A stretch of DNA of 64,000 bases, taken from Leptospira venezuelensis (lineage in GTDB: Bacteria > Spirochaetota > Leptospiria > Leptospirales > Leptospiraceae). Numbering within the stretch: position 1 is the stretch's first letter; the number at the start of each line of letters is the position of its first letter. Below, piece by piece: positions 53,750-63,500 of this stretch. A program made the position numbers and the translations under genes. The stretch covers positions 1,302,001 through 1,366,000 of the forward strand of contig NZ_NETS01000010.1 in assembly GCF_002150035.1 (NCBI RefSeq), given 5' to 3'. The notes beneath the pieces are model-generated. The model was given only the letters and a program-made list of their open reading frames with translations. It was not told the origin of the DNA and ran no database searches.

Positions 53750-54394
53750 TTATCTCTGCGTCTTCTCACCCCAAACTTCTTTCACATAATCTTCTCTTCC
53801 GGAACCCTTTCTGTATTGTTTATAATGCGAAGGGTTCTTTTTATAATAATCCTGATGGTATTCTTCTGCGGGATAGAATTCTGATGCTTGCAATATTTCC
53901 ACAGCAATAGGCGAGGAGAATTTTTTAGAAGCTCCTATTTTGTCCTTAAACTCCTGGGCCAATTTCCTTTGTGCTTCATTCTTATAATAAATTGCTGCCC
54001 TGTATTGATTCCCTCTATCTGCAAATTGTCCTCCTGAATCGGTTGGATCTATCTGTCTCCAATACGTGTCCAAAAGTTTTGCATAATCTATCTTCTTAGG
54101 GTCGTAAGTTATAAGGACTGATTCCCTATGTCCTGTTCTTCCATAACCTACATCTTCGTACGTTGGATTTTTCTCTTTTCCACCGGTATAACCTGAGATT
54201 ACTGATATGACACCCGGTAGTTTTTCGAAAGGTCCCTCCATACACCAGAAACATCCTCCTGCAAAAATGGCTGTTTCTGTTTTTGGATTTTCTTTGGAGT
54301 ATAGTATATTCGAAAAACTAAATATTACGAATATTATAAGTATGGATTCTAATCTTATAAGTTTGAACAAATTTGCTCTCATGAGGTTCCTCAT
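53750..54394 (-). CDS. msrA: Peptide methionine sulfoxide reductase MsrA
   Basis: A 214-residue protein with a signal or anchor segment (about 14-33) followed by a complete MsrA domain. The catalytic Cys is in GGCFWCMEG (Cys48 and Cys51). GYTGGKEKNPTYEDVGYGRTGHRE and AEEYHQDYYKKNP are all present. The leader suggests a periplasmic or membrane-attached form. It repairs Met-S-sulfoxide. A second ATG lies four codons in. Confidence 0.93.
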   Translation of the reverse strand: MRNLMRANLFKLIRLESILIIFVIFSFSNILYSKENPKTETAIFAGGCFWCMEGPFEKLPGVISVISGYTGGKEKNPTYEDVGYGRTGHRESVLITYDPKKIDYAKLLDTYWRQIDPTDSGGQFADRGNQYRAAIYYKNEAQRKLAQEFKDKIGASKKFSSPIAVEILQASEFYPAEEYHQDYYKKNPSHYKQYRKGSGREDYVKEVWGEKTQR

Positions 54395-54615
54395 AGTTTC
54401 CTTTTTTACGGAATTTTTATTTTTTCGATTCTTACCGATCGCTTGTTCGTATTTTAATTTTTTTCAAAAAATCCTGGTAACGAGAGACGAATCTCGTTTA
54501 ATGGAGTCTATAAGATACTTTCGACTGATGTCGGAAAAAGTTACGGACTTATCAACCGTTTCCAATTCTGGGTTCCGATTCTCTATGTAGAATTTACCCG
54601 CTGTGCGAGTATCAA

Positions 54616-56847
54616 TTGAATTTGAAAACAAAACAATTTCTTTCCAACCTTCCTTACGATCTTTCCTCAAGTATCGCAGTATTTTTAGTAGCTATTCCTC
54701 TTTGTTTGGGGATTGCCCATGCGTCTGGTGCTCCCTTATTTTCAGGGATTATCTCCGGATTTATTGGTGGAATCGTAGTAGGAACCTTTAGTAAATCCGC
54801 CTTAAGTGTCTCGGGGCCCACTGCCAGTTTGACTGCGATTGTTCTTTCAGGTATAAAAGATCTGGGGAATTTCGAAGCATTCCTTCTCGCACTTCTCATT
54901 GCGGGAATGATCCAAACTCTGCTTGGGATCTTGAGAACCGGCGCATTATCCGCCTATCTTCCTTCTGCAACGGTAATCGGAATGTCTGTTGCGATTGGTC
55001 TACTTTTAGTAATCAAACAGTTGCCTCACTTGATCGGTTACGATGTAGAGGAATTCGGGGTAGAAGAATTCGATATCACAAAAGAAGACGTGAACGAATC
55101 CTATCACGATCCTCACGAAGCAAAAGAGACAAACTCTCTCATGCTACTTGTGCATGCGTTCCGAAATTTACAAAGCAACGTATTAGTGATCGGGATTATT
55201 TCCCTTCTAACCTTCTGGATTTGGGATAGATATTTCGCTAAAAAATTCAAGTATATCCCTGCTTCTTTAGCGGCGATCATTGTTGGGACTGGCTCGAATT
55301 TACTTTTAGGTCATCTTCTTCCTGGAGGGACTTTAACCCAAGACCACTTAGTCACTCTTCCTATTTTTAAAAATCCTTCTGAGTTATTTGCTCATTTGGA
55401 TTTTCCGAACTTCTCCTATTGGGACCAAGGTCCTGTGTGGACTTTGGCATTAACGATCGCGTTTGCTTCTTCTTTAGAATCTTTACTATCTGTTGAAGTG
55501 GTAGATAAATTGGATGAAGAGAATCGTAAAACTCCCATGTCCCAGGAATTGATCGCACAAGGTTTAGGGAATATGGCTTGCGGCCTTGCGGGTGGGATCC
55601 CGATCACAAGTGTGGTGGTTAGAGGTTCTGTGAACGCTTCTTCCGGTGCGAAAACAAAATTTTCCGCAATTTTTCATGGCGCTTGGATTGGGATCAGTGT
55701 ATTACTTTTTCCTAAATTTATGAATACCATACCATTGGCGTCACTTGCTGCGATCTTAACTTTTACCGGTCTGAAACTCGCAAAACCTGCGATGTTCAAG
55801 CTGATGTTCCAAAAAGGATATTCTCAGTTTCTTCCATTCCTGGCAACTGTAGTTGTTACATTCTTCTCCAATGTTCTGATCGGAACATTCTGTGGTATCT
55901 TAGTATCTTTGGTTTTCGTTCTGTATGAAGATCATAGAACTGCGATCTATAGGGAAGAAGGTCATGGTAAGTTTAGAAGGATCGTTTTAGGGGAAAATTT
56001 AGGCTTCTTCCATAAGGCAAAGATCAAGGCGGTTTTAGAAAGCCAGCCTTCTGGGATTACCTTAGAGATTGACGGGACTAGAACACTTCATATGGATCAG
56101 GATATTAGAGAGCTGATCCACGAATTTAGAAATAATGCCCACCGTAAGGGGATAACGGTGATCCTAGGAGGGATACCGAATATGGAAAATGATATCGAAT
56201 CCTTGAAAAAAGAAATGAGCGAGTCTTATCAAAAATTATTGAGGAATAACCAAGAATGGGTAGAGGAGAGGACTGCAGAAGATCCTGAATTTTTTGCAAG
56301 ACATGCAGAAGGCCAGGCTCCTCAGACATTATTCATTGGATGTAGCGACTCTAGAGTTCCAGTGAATGTTATTACTAAGACAAACCCTGGGGAAATTTTC
56401 GTAACCAGAAATATTGCCAATGTGGTATCTGTGGATGATATGTCTCTGTTTAGCGTGGTTCAATATGCGATCGATGCATTGAACGTAAAACATATCATCG
56501 TTTGCGGTCATATCGGTTGCGGAGGGGTTAGAGCGGCTCTGCAGGGAAAGGCTACCGGTCTCATAGACAACTGGATCACTCATATTAAGGATGTGTATCT
56601 AAAACATAGAGATGAATTGGATGCTCTTCCCGAAGACAAACGAGAAGAAAGACTGATCCATCTGAATGTCGCAGAACAGGTAGTGAACTTATACAAGACC
56701 GGAATGATACAGAATGCTTTAGCTAAGTATGGTTTTCCGGAGATACACGGTTGGGTTTACGATATCCGAAACGGACAGATTAGTGAGGTAGATTATAAGG
56801 ACATTCTCTCCAAAGAGCTTGGAGGATTGTACGGTTATCCTAAATAG
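54616..56847 (+). CDS. SulP transporter fused to a beta-carbonic anhydrase
   Basis: A 743-residue fusion. The first 440 or so residues are SulP-type membrane segments (SSIAVFLVAIPLCLGIAHASGAPL, GGIPITSVVVRGSVNASSGAKT). A STAS-like region at about 455-545 (ITLEIDGTRTLHMDQDIREL) follows. The last part is a beta-carbonic anhydrase with the zinc ligands in GCSDSRVP (about 576) and GHIGCGGV (about 630). It probably couples bicarbonate handling to anion transport. The start is a TTG and is uncertain because no ribosome site is clear. It converges with the Rnk gene with an 8-base overlap. Confidence 0.9.
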   Translation: MNLKTKQFLSNLPYDLSSSIAVFLVAIPLCLGIAHASGAPLFSGIISGFIGGIVVGTFSKSALSVSGPTASLTAIVLSGIKDLGNFEAFLLALLIAGMIQTLLGILRTGALSAYLPSATVIGMSVAIGLLLVIKQLPHLIGYDVEEFGVEEFDITKEDVNESYHDPHEAKETNSLMLLVHAFRNLQSNVLVIGIISLLTFWIWDRYFAKKFKYIPASLAAIIVGTGSNLLLGHLLPGGTLTQDHLVTLPIFKNPSELFAHLDFPNFSYWDQGPVWTLALTIAFASSLESLLSVEVVDKLDEENRKTPMSQELIAQGLGNMACGLAGGIPITSVVVRGSVNASSGAKTKFSAIFHGAWIGISVLLFPKFMNTIPLASLAAILTFTGLKLAKPAMFKLMFQKGYSQFLPFLATVVVTFFSNVLIGTFCGILVSLVFVLYEDHRTAIYREEGHGKFRRIVLGENLGFFHKAKIKAVLESQPSGITLEIDGTRTLHMDQDIRELIHEFRNNAHRKGITVILGGIPNMENDIESLKKEMSESYQKLLRNNQEWVEERTAEDPEFFARHAEGQAPQTLFIGCSDSRVPVNVITKTNPGEIFVTRNIANVVSVDDMSLFSVVQYAIDALNVKHIIVCGHIGCGGVRAALQGKATGLIDNWITHIKDVYLKHRDELDALPEDKREERLIHLNVAEQVVNLYKTGMIQNALAKYGFPEIHGWVYDIRNGQISEVDYKDILSKELGGLYGYPK

Positions 56848-57247
56848 CAGCCGGTTGGTAGAGTAGTTCTTGGACTCTTAGGTATTTGTCCATTCCGTTG
56901 ATCTCCCAACGAACTACTTCTCCCACTCTAGCGCCTAATACTGCGGAACCGTGCTCGGAGAATAAGGAAAGTTTGCCGTTAGCAGGAGCGTTTTCAGTAT
57001 AATCGTCAGGATATACTAAGGTAAATTGGAATGCTTCTGCGTTGCCAAGGTCTTTAAGTACGAATTTGGAATTCATAGTGATCAGATCTTGGGGAACTTG
57101 GTTTTGATCTATCTTTTTGGCTTTAGATAACGTCTTACGTATAATCTCTAAGATACTTGGTTGAACTACTGCTGCTTGGGCGGAAACCTCAAGGGTGGAA
57201 AGAATCCTTTGATGATCATTCTTAGAAAGAAATCTTTTACCACTCAT
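56840..57247 (-). CDS. Rnk-like GreA-type regulator protein
   Basis: A 135-residue protein. The N-terminal helical part (about 1-60) is followed by the GreA/GreB C-terminal FKBP-like domain: FTLVYPDDYTENAPANGKLSLFSEHGSAVLGARVGEVVRWEI. This fits Rnk (nucleoside diphosphate kinase regulator), and RNA polymerase binding is plausible. The ATG at 57247 has GGGGAGG upstream, so the 56-codon extension up to 57415 is rejected. Confidence 0.85.
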   Translation of the reverse strand: MSGKRFLSKNDHQRILSTLEVSAQAAVVQPSILEIIRKTLSKAKKIDQNQVPQDLITMNSKFVLKDLGNAEAFQFTLVYPDDYTENAPANGKLSLFSEHGSAVLGARVGEVVRWEINGMDKYLRVQELLYQPAAI

Positions 57248-57426
57248 AACGTAGTACCTCCCCTTTAAAACCAATCCGAAACTTACATATCCGCATAATG
57301 TACTCAAGCGTTTTTCCGATTCTTGAATTTTACGAAAATTGCATTCGTTTATGCGACATAGAATTTCTTCTTTATTCAAAATTATACTAAACGAAAGATA
57401 AGTTTGGTTCGACATAAGAAGAAGAC

Positions 57427-58008
57427 ATGTTCCTGACTTTGTTCCAACCGACTAGAAATAAATCCTTCGCATTAGTTAAGTACCTGTTTCGTTTGGTCCG
57501 CAAAGACGTTCGACCTATCTTGATCCTTCCAAAAGGAAGTTTAGGTCTCGAAGATGGACTTAGTTTCGGAAGAATGATCTCCAGAATTTCCAATCATCGC
57601 TCATCAGCGGTGCTGGGCTTTGCAGAAAATTTTTCTCAAGCTATTCACTTCTGTGAAGAGATCAGATCCGGTACTCTTGGCCATGCAGGGAGAGACCTTC
57701 CCATCTTTGTGGATGCTACTCGACTCACTCTTGGTTCAAACTCAGAAGATCTAGAAGAGGCCATCCTAGATTTGGGGGAAAATTGGAGCAGAATTTTTCC
57801 TCTGACTTGTTTCCTAGAAATAGGAAGGGATAGTTCCAGACTGGAAGAGGCAAGTGGTCGTACTTCTCTATTCAAAATTTCTTCTTTAGTCATGGAAAGA
57901 AAGGGGAAGGGCTGGAGGTCTCTCAAGAGTGAGCGGAAGGATGAGGATCCGTACGGTGACTGGACCTACGAACTGATCTCGGATCTTCTTCCCGATCGAG
58001 GCGTTTGA
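57427..58008 (+). CDS. Hypothetical soluble protein
   Basis: A 193-residue protein without signal or membrane segments and no motif I recognise. It has mixed alpha/beta character (VRPILILPKGSLGLEDGL, LPIFVDATRLTLG, IFPLTCFLEIG). The start is the first ATG, 11 bases beyond the Rnk extension. It is read toward the SET gene. Confidence 0.6.
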   Translation: MFLTLFQPTRNKSFALVKYLFRLVRKDVRPILILPKGSLGLEDGLSFGRMISRISNHRSSAVLGFAENFSQAIHFCEEIRSGTLGHAGRDLPIFVDATRLTLGSNSEDLEEAILDLGENWSRIFPLTCFLEIGRDSSRLEEASGRTSLFKISSLVMERKGKGWRSLKSERKDEDPYGDWTYELISDLLPDRGV

Positions 58009-58166
58009 AATTTTTTTCCAATTATGAATAAGACCCTTCAGGACCGGTCTTTCTTTTTTACGGGCCGAGCTAGGGGGGATTTCATATTTTTAATTGAAGT
58101 TTTTTCGATCTCGGTCTTGACTGATAAAAATTTTGCCCCTAATGGGGAAGAGCAGGTTGATCTTGC

Positions 58167-58697
58167 ATGATCGAAAGACGCACGAACAAGTTCGGGGAAA
58201 ACGGAATCTTCGCCTCTCAACCAATCGCTAAGGGAACTTTATTGTTCAGCTATAGCGAGTGGATCGAAGATGAGGAATTCGGATGGAAAGTACTCTCCGT
58301 CTCGGAAGCAGATGAGCTTCCAGAAGAGGAGAAGGAAATCTTCATGAAATACGGCTATGATGTAGACTTCGGCCTAGTCACCGGCCCTTCCGGACCTGAA
58401 TTTGTTATCAATCACTCCAACTTTATGAACCATTCCTGCGATCCGAACATGTGGTACGATCAAACGGATAATATTATAGCCAAAAGGGATATAGAAGTTG
58501 GAGAAGAGCTAAATATTGACTATGGAAACTTCGTAGTGAACTTCGACCAGACCTTTGAATGTGCATGTGGCTCTTCTAACTGCCGCAAATTCATCCGTAA
58601 GGACGATTGGAAACTCTTACTACCTCAGTATAGTCTTAACTTTCCAACGTTCATGCATAAGGAAATTAAGAAGATCTTAGTAAAAGTCCCTGCTTAA
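58167..58697 (+). CDS. SET-domain protein with post-SET cysteines
   Basis: A 176-residue SET-domain methyltransferase-like protein. The N-terminal GENGIFASQPIAKGTLLFSY fits the SET start. The SAM and catalytic core NHSCDPN (88-94) and YGN with Tyr119 follow, then the post-SET zinc motif CACGSSNC (Cys132, Cys134, Cys139). It probably methylates Lys of an unknown protein. SET proteins are rare in bacteria. Its stop lies in the loop of its own terminator. Confidence 0.88.
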   Translation: MIERRTNKFGENGIFASQPIAKGTLLFSYSEWIEDEEFGWKVLSVSEADELPEEEKEIFMKYGYDVDFGLVTGPSGPEFVINHSNFMNHSCDPNMWYDQTDNIIAKRDIEVGEELNIDYGNFVVNFDQTFECACGSSNCRKFIRKDDWKLLLPQYSLNFPTFMHKEIKKILVKVPA

Positions 58698-58708
58698 AGG
58701 GACTTTTT
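58682..58708 (+). terminator. Terminator of the SET gene
   Basis: AAAAGTCCCT (58682-58691) and AGGGACTTTT (58698-58707) make a 10-bp stem with the loop GCTTAA containing the SET stop codon. A T follows the stem's own T-run. Confidence 0.85.
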
Positions 58709-58719
58709 AGTTTCTAAAC

Positions 58720-58742
58720 CCAGGATCATTTCCTGATCCTGG
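58720..58742 (-). terminator. Hairpin over the stop of the UPF0316 gene
   Basis: CCAGGATCA (58720-58728) and TGATCCTGG (58734-58742) form a perfect 9-bp stem with a 5-base loop that includes the minus-strand stop. The trailing sequence on the minus strand (GTTTAG) is only modestly T-rich. Confidence 0.7.
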
Positions 58743-59316
58743 ATTGCCTTCTCCAAAGGATGCGGGCAAAACTCTCTCCTTCCTGTCCGGAATCTTTCCA
58801 TAGTTCCGGGTCGCTTGTCTTCCGAGCATTCTCTATCGTATAGAAAGCCCCAGGCGCTGTATTCTTGAGTATTTTAAGCACAACGGGTATATCCTTTCTT
58901 CTTAATAAGGATAGAATGACTTTAACCGGTCCTCTGGCTCCCTGTGCTTCCAGAGTGGTGGTGCGGTAGCCAGCTTGGCTCAGATTTTGGACGATCTCCT
59001 CTCCCTTTTCAGGAACAATAATGCGGATGAGTGAATGTCCTAGGGCGAGTTTTTCTTCTACCACCATTCCTAGGAATGTCCCTGTAGCAAACCCGCCTGC
59101 ATACGCAATGTAACAGAGGACATTGCTTAAGTTTCTCATGATCTGAGTGATTACGATTAGCCAGAGAAGTACTTCTACAAAGCCAAGCATTGCTGCTAGG
59201 ATCTTTCTTTCTCTGGAGATTAGAATGATTCGGACTGTGCCTATGCTTACGTCCGTCATTCTGGCTAAATAAATTCCGAGGGGTAAAACTAAATAATCGA
59301 AGGCCCAGTTAGGCAT
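58726..59316 (-). CDS. UPF0316/DUF5698-type membrane protein
   Basis: A 196-residue protein with about three membrane helices at the start (YLVLPLGIYLARMTDVSIGTVRIILISRERK, MLGFVEVLLWLIVITQIM, IAYAGGFATGTFLG). A small soluble C-terminal domain (about 110-170, YRTTTLEAQGARGPVKVIL, LRRKDIPVVLKILKNTAP) follows. These marks match the UPF0316 family. The role is unknown. Confidence 0.85.
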   Translation of the reverse strand: MPNWAFDYLVLPLGIYLARMTDVSIGTVRIILISRERKILAAMLGFVEVLLWLIVITQIMRNLSNVLCYIAYAGGFATGTFLGMVVEEKLALGHSLIRIIVPEKGEEIVQNLSQAGYRTTTLEAQGARGPVKVILSLLRRKDIPVVLKILKNTAPGAFYTIENARKTSDPELWKDSGQEGESFARILWRRQSRIRK

Positions 59317-59355
59317 TCGATTATTCTGGAGGATCCTAGGACCTTGGCCAGCAAT

Positions 59356-59670
59356 TTACGGTTTGCAGTAAACTTCTACGGTTTTGGTTGTATAGAAGGG
59401 ACCGATCAGCGTATGAATGACTAGGTCCACGAACCCAGTCTTAATGATCACTTCGGGATGGTTCCTATCACAACTTGCTTCCATAGGCGCGGTGGTCGAG
59501 TAGATCCCGAAAACTGTACTTCCCTGTTTTGCTTTTTTATCCGGACCTGGAGTTTCTTTTGCCAATGCATAAGGAGTTTCTCCAGCCTTATGGACCACAG
59601 TGGTTGTATGGCAGCCCACAGAAAGACCCAAGGTCAAAACTAAGATTAGAATTTTGACTATTTGTAACAT
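59356..59670 (-). CDS. Bor/Iss-like lipoprotein, second copy
   Basis: A 104-residue lipoprotein with Cys20 (LSVGC). The pattern VFGIYSTTAPMEASCDRN, then VIIKTGFVDLVIHTLIGPFYTTKTVEVYC resembles the layout of lambda Bor and Iss proteins. The ATG at 59670 with GGAG upstream is used. It overlaps the preceding gene's stop by 13 bases and is the last gene of the Ig-like operon. Confidence 0.7.
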   Translation of the reverse strand: MLQIVKILILVLTLGLSVGCHTTTVVHKAGETPYALAKETPGPDKKAKQGSTVFGIYSTTAPMEASCDRNHPEVIIKTGFVDLVIHTLIGPFYTTKTVEVYCKP

Positions 59671-60038
59671 TCGATCTCCACTGTCTGAGGGGAATAGATC
59701 GCAAGAGTTAACTGTTCCCAAAATCCATTCCAAAAACTTGTGTATTGGTGAACCGATCTAGGTCCATCTGCGCAGTACTTAGAAGTGTCTAAGACCAAAT
59801 TACCTGGATAAAGTCCGAAGAAGTAATAGGTATGTTGGACCTTATGAACTTCTCCACCTTGTTCCGCCTGAGCAGATCTTATATCCAAAGCACGTTTACA
59901 TTCCTTGGAAGTAGGATAGATCCTGCATGCTTCAGGAGGAGCTTGTGGATAACGGACCATTGCATGTCTGCAAGATTCCCCGAATCCTAAGCTTAATAGC
60001 AATATAAAGAAGATGTGTAGAACTTTATCTGCGCGCAA
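59658..60038 (-). CDS. Bor/Iss-like lipoprotein, first copy
   Basis: A 126-residue lipoprotein with Cys23 (GESC). The Bor-like signature runs from HTYYFFGLYPGNLVLDTSKYC to FWNGFWEQLTLAIYSPQTVEIEC. Bor and Iss are outer-membrane lipoproteins linked to serum survival in E. coli. Any such role here is inference. The start is TTG with GGGAGGAAGAAG upstream, overlapping the previous gene by 14 bases. Confidence 0.75.
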   Translation of the reverse strand: MRADKVLHIFFILLLSLGFGESCRHAMVRYPQAPPEACRIYPTSKECKRALDIRSAQAEQGGEVHKVQHTYYFFGLYPGNLVLDTSKYCADGPRSVHQYTSFWNGFWEQLTLAIYSPQTVEIECYK

Positions 60039-60510
60039 CTTCTTCCTCCCAAATTACCGAAGCATAACCTGGGCCATGTACTGCGGCGAATATTCTGTAA
60101 GAAAGAACTTCCGTTGGATCGGAAGAAAGATGGTTTAAAACCAAGGAATAATCTCCTTTTTCAGGATTGTTGATTTCAAGTTTGCAAGGAGAAAGTTGAC
60201 TGATCTTTTCTCCACATTTGATCTTAGAATCGAATAAGATCCCTTTTCTGGACAAAGACACTCCCAGGTCAGGCTTATCCGTTAGAACTTCTATAATAAG
60301 AGTAACTCTATCAGCTTGTTTGATCCTAAACCTATATTCCCAAGATCCTTCTAAAATTGTTCCATCCACTTGCGCTTGGAAAGCAGAGGCTTCCGCTTTG
60401 GTAATTTTTTCGAAACGTAAAGGTTCATGTCCCTGATCTTCTCTACAATTATAGAAAAGAATCAGAAAGAATAAGCTGAATACGAAACTTAGGCCTAAAT
60501 TCTTTTTCAT
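60025..60510 (-). CDS. Hypothetical lipoprotein of the Ig-like operon
   Basis: A 161-residue lipoprotein with Cys22 (LFYNC). The mature part is beta-rich (GSWEYRFRIKQADRVTLIIEVLTDKPDLGVSLSRKG, NPEKGDYSLVLNHLSSDP) and reads like a single jelly-roll or pre-peptidase type domain. It starts 4 bases inside the Ig-like protein's end. Confidence 0.7.
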   Translation of the reverse strand: MKKNLGLSFVFSLFFLILFYNCREDQGHEPLRFEKITKAEASAFQAQVDGTILEGSWEYRFRIKQADRVTLIIEVLTDKPDLGVSLSRKGILFDSKIKCGEKISQLSPCKLEINNPEKGDYSLVLNHLSSDPTEVLSYRIFAAVHGPGYASVIWEEEVARR

Positions 60511-63500
60511 AGGTTTTGTTGTCTGTATACTCTTACTGGAGTATTGTTTTTACCAACACTCACATAGAGATAATAAACACCGCCAGTGCTCACGGATACG
60601 GCGGAGAAGATCTGTTGAACATTGCTTGAATCTGTAAGTCCATTACCGGCAATCTGAGTCCATACGTTAGATGCGGAGCCTGGGTTACTGGTATTCGTGC
60701 GATAGATTCTGATACCGTTCGGGTTATCGAATCCTACGTACAGATAAGCTCCGTTCTTAGCCACCATCGTAATTGTTTTGTTGGTGGAATCTCCGAAGTT
60801 AGTGATACCATTTCCATCATCTCCCACTACAGTCCAGTCGCCAGCATCACATTCCGTGTTGCCTCCTGTAAGAGTAGGATCACATTTCCATAATTGAGCT
60901 CTACGGTTTGTGTCGGTTCCGTCCGTACAACCGGATACTGTTCCTGCAGTTGTGCGAATTCCGCTAGCTTGTGTTCCTTGGACACAAATGGTCCGAGTCA
61001 CATACAATCTATCATTGTATTCTGCAAACTGAGCAAAAGCTCTGTCGGCAGGGATAAGATCATAGAATTTTGCTAGTTCCAGAGAGAACCAATTGTTCGT
61101 AGTGCTATTATGCCATTTGGTATTGGTTCTTGGCCCAACTTCTGTCCAATCGGTGCAAGTGTTCTTGGTGGAACAAGCAGTTGTCGGATTCGCTGAATTA
61201 GAACGGATAATCGATCCATTATGCCCCACTGCATGCAAACCACCGTTTGCGGCATAGATCCTGCTCTTAAATACTATGGAAGAATCCACACCGATATAAT
61301 ATCCCCAGTTCGGGCTGCTATTTACGTTCCCGTTTCCGCCGTTTGAAGGGCCGCCAAAGTAAGGCATATAATCGATACGTATCCTTCTACCATTGCTACC
61401 ATCGTACGCATCACAGTTGGAACCTGCAGTACAGTTTCCTGTGCCGCCAGAGTCGGAACTATTGAATGTGATAAATCCGAAGTCAGGAGCGTTTAATCCA
61501 CCGCCTGTTCCAGTTCCATCATTACTTGGTTTTGCAAATCCAGGGAACACTCTATCATTTAGAACGCTAATGGAAGAAGTACCTGCAGTTACAGTTCCTG
61601 TGATGGAACCCATATCAATATATTTATAGTTCAGGTTGGTGGAAGTATCGTTCGAGTAGTAAATATAATCGAAATTATAGTTAGATCCGCTCGGAACTGT
61701 TCTTGCTGCTGCAATGAAGATATAAGGGTTGCTACTTAAAGAACCCGTTGTGAAAATTCCTCTTCCACTTTCATTGTCCGGACCACAACCATTTGCAAGA
61801 GTTGCATCGTTTTGTGTACAGCCTGAGTGCCCTAAGGTCACGTAAGGTGGAACTGCAATGCTATTTTCTCTGGTGGTCGCAGAGTTAGAACTAACGTTAG
61901 AAGTATCTGAATTTTGTCCGTTAGTATCTTTCGCAAAAGAGAACTGAACTGACTCAGGGTTAGAACCATCATAAGCGAAACGTAATGCTCCGTTACCCGC
62001 ATTATTCGGACCTGTATAGATCTTGCTGTTAAAGTCCGCTAAATAACCGAACGTGGAACCGTTCGGATCGATTGAGATTGGGCCATCTTCAAAGTTTACA
62101 GGAGAAGTTCCACAACCTAAGAAGGAAGCTCTATCTCTCGGCGAAGATTGGATATTTTCAGAATCTCCCGAATCACGAATAGAACCCCAAGAAGTATTAT
62201 CGAATCCGTCTCCGTTCACATTATTCGCAGCTATAATAGTGTATTGAGCTCCAGTTTGTAATAAACCATGGGTCACACAAACTTTTGCTGAATCAGCAGT
62301 TGCTCCACCGCAGACCACGCCATCCAGAATTTTGGCAGAGCTGATGTTTCCTAAGCTTGTGGTTCCTACAAACGCGTAGCGGTTTCCACATTCTGCTGTG
62401 CTGCTACATTCCGCGGAATTGCTCACATTGTTTCCGGACTTGATCGGCTTGGAGAAGTTGATGATCACAGTGCTAGTGCTTGCACAAGATGCAGAACTTA
62501 CCTTCAACTGCTCTTGTCCTACAAAGTCGCCGTAGTTTGCGCAACCTAAATTGTTCGGACTTGCAGAAAGGTCTTGGATCCCACTCTTATTCACGATCAA
62601 AGTGTAGTTTGTCCCCGAGGTTTGCGAAGAAGCTAGGGTCAGAGTATAGATCGCTCCACTTCCACTAACCGAAGAAACAGTGATATTAGAAGTAGAGGAG
62701 AAATTACTATTATTCGAGCATGAACCTGTCACCCCAGAGGTCAGAGCCAATTTATAATTAGAGGCAGTGGTTGCCTGAGTTGTATCCACAGATTCTGAGA
62801 ATGTTACTCTTACTGTAGTCGGGCTCAAAGAAACCACGTTAGATACAGTCGGTGCTGTAGTATCCAGGAAAACTACAGTTAACTGAGTGTTTCCACTCAC
62901 TGAACCGCTGGTTGCAGAGATCGTAACAGTTCCCGCTGCAATACCTGTTGCCCTACCTTCTGTTCCGGAGGCATTGCTAATTGTAGCATTACTTGTGCTG
63001 GAAGAAGCCCATGTAACTGAAGTTGTCAAGTTTTGGGTGCTAGAGTCGGAATAGGTTCCAGTCGCAGTGAAATCTTTAGTTTGAGTTGTATACACGTTAC
63101 TATTTGTAGGAGACACTGCGATCGAGACTAGAACCGCAGCTGTTACCGTAAAATTAGTAGAGGCAGATACTGAACCTAGGGTCGCGGAGATAGTGCTTGT
63201 TCCAACTGCAACTGCAGTCGCCTTCCCTTCATTTCCACTCGCATTACTGATCGTAGAAGAAGAAGTATTGGAAGAAGCCCAGGTTACTTGAGCAGTAATA
63301 TCCAATGTAGTAGCATCAGAATATACTCCGTTTGCAGTAAATGGAGTCGTATAACCTTTTGCCAAACTTGAATTAGTTGGGGTGATGGAGATACTATCCA
63401 GGACTGCAGCCGTTACTGTAACTGCAGTATCTGTGCTGGTTACTGAGTTATAACTTGCAGAGATCTGAGTGCTTCCTTCTTGGAGAGCAGTCAATTTACC

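Noticed and set aside
54464..54670. Small minus-strand frame between msrA and the SulP gene
   Set aside because: It overlaps the SulP start, has no ribosome site and no family marks. The 221-base gap between msrA and the SulP gene is best seen as a divergent promoter region.
57248..57415. 56-codon N-terminal extension of the Rnk-like gene
   Set aside because: The ATG at 57247 has a strong GGGGAGG site and starts the known fold. The extension has no support.
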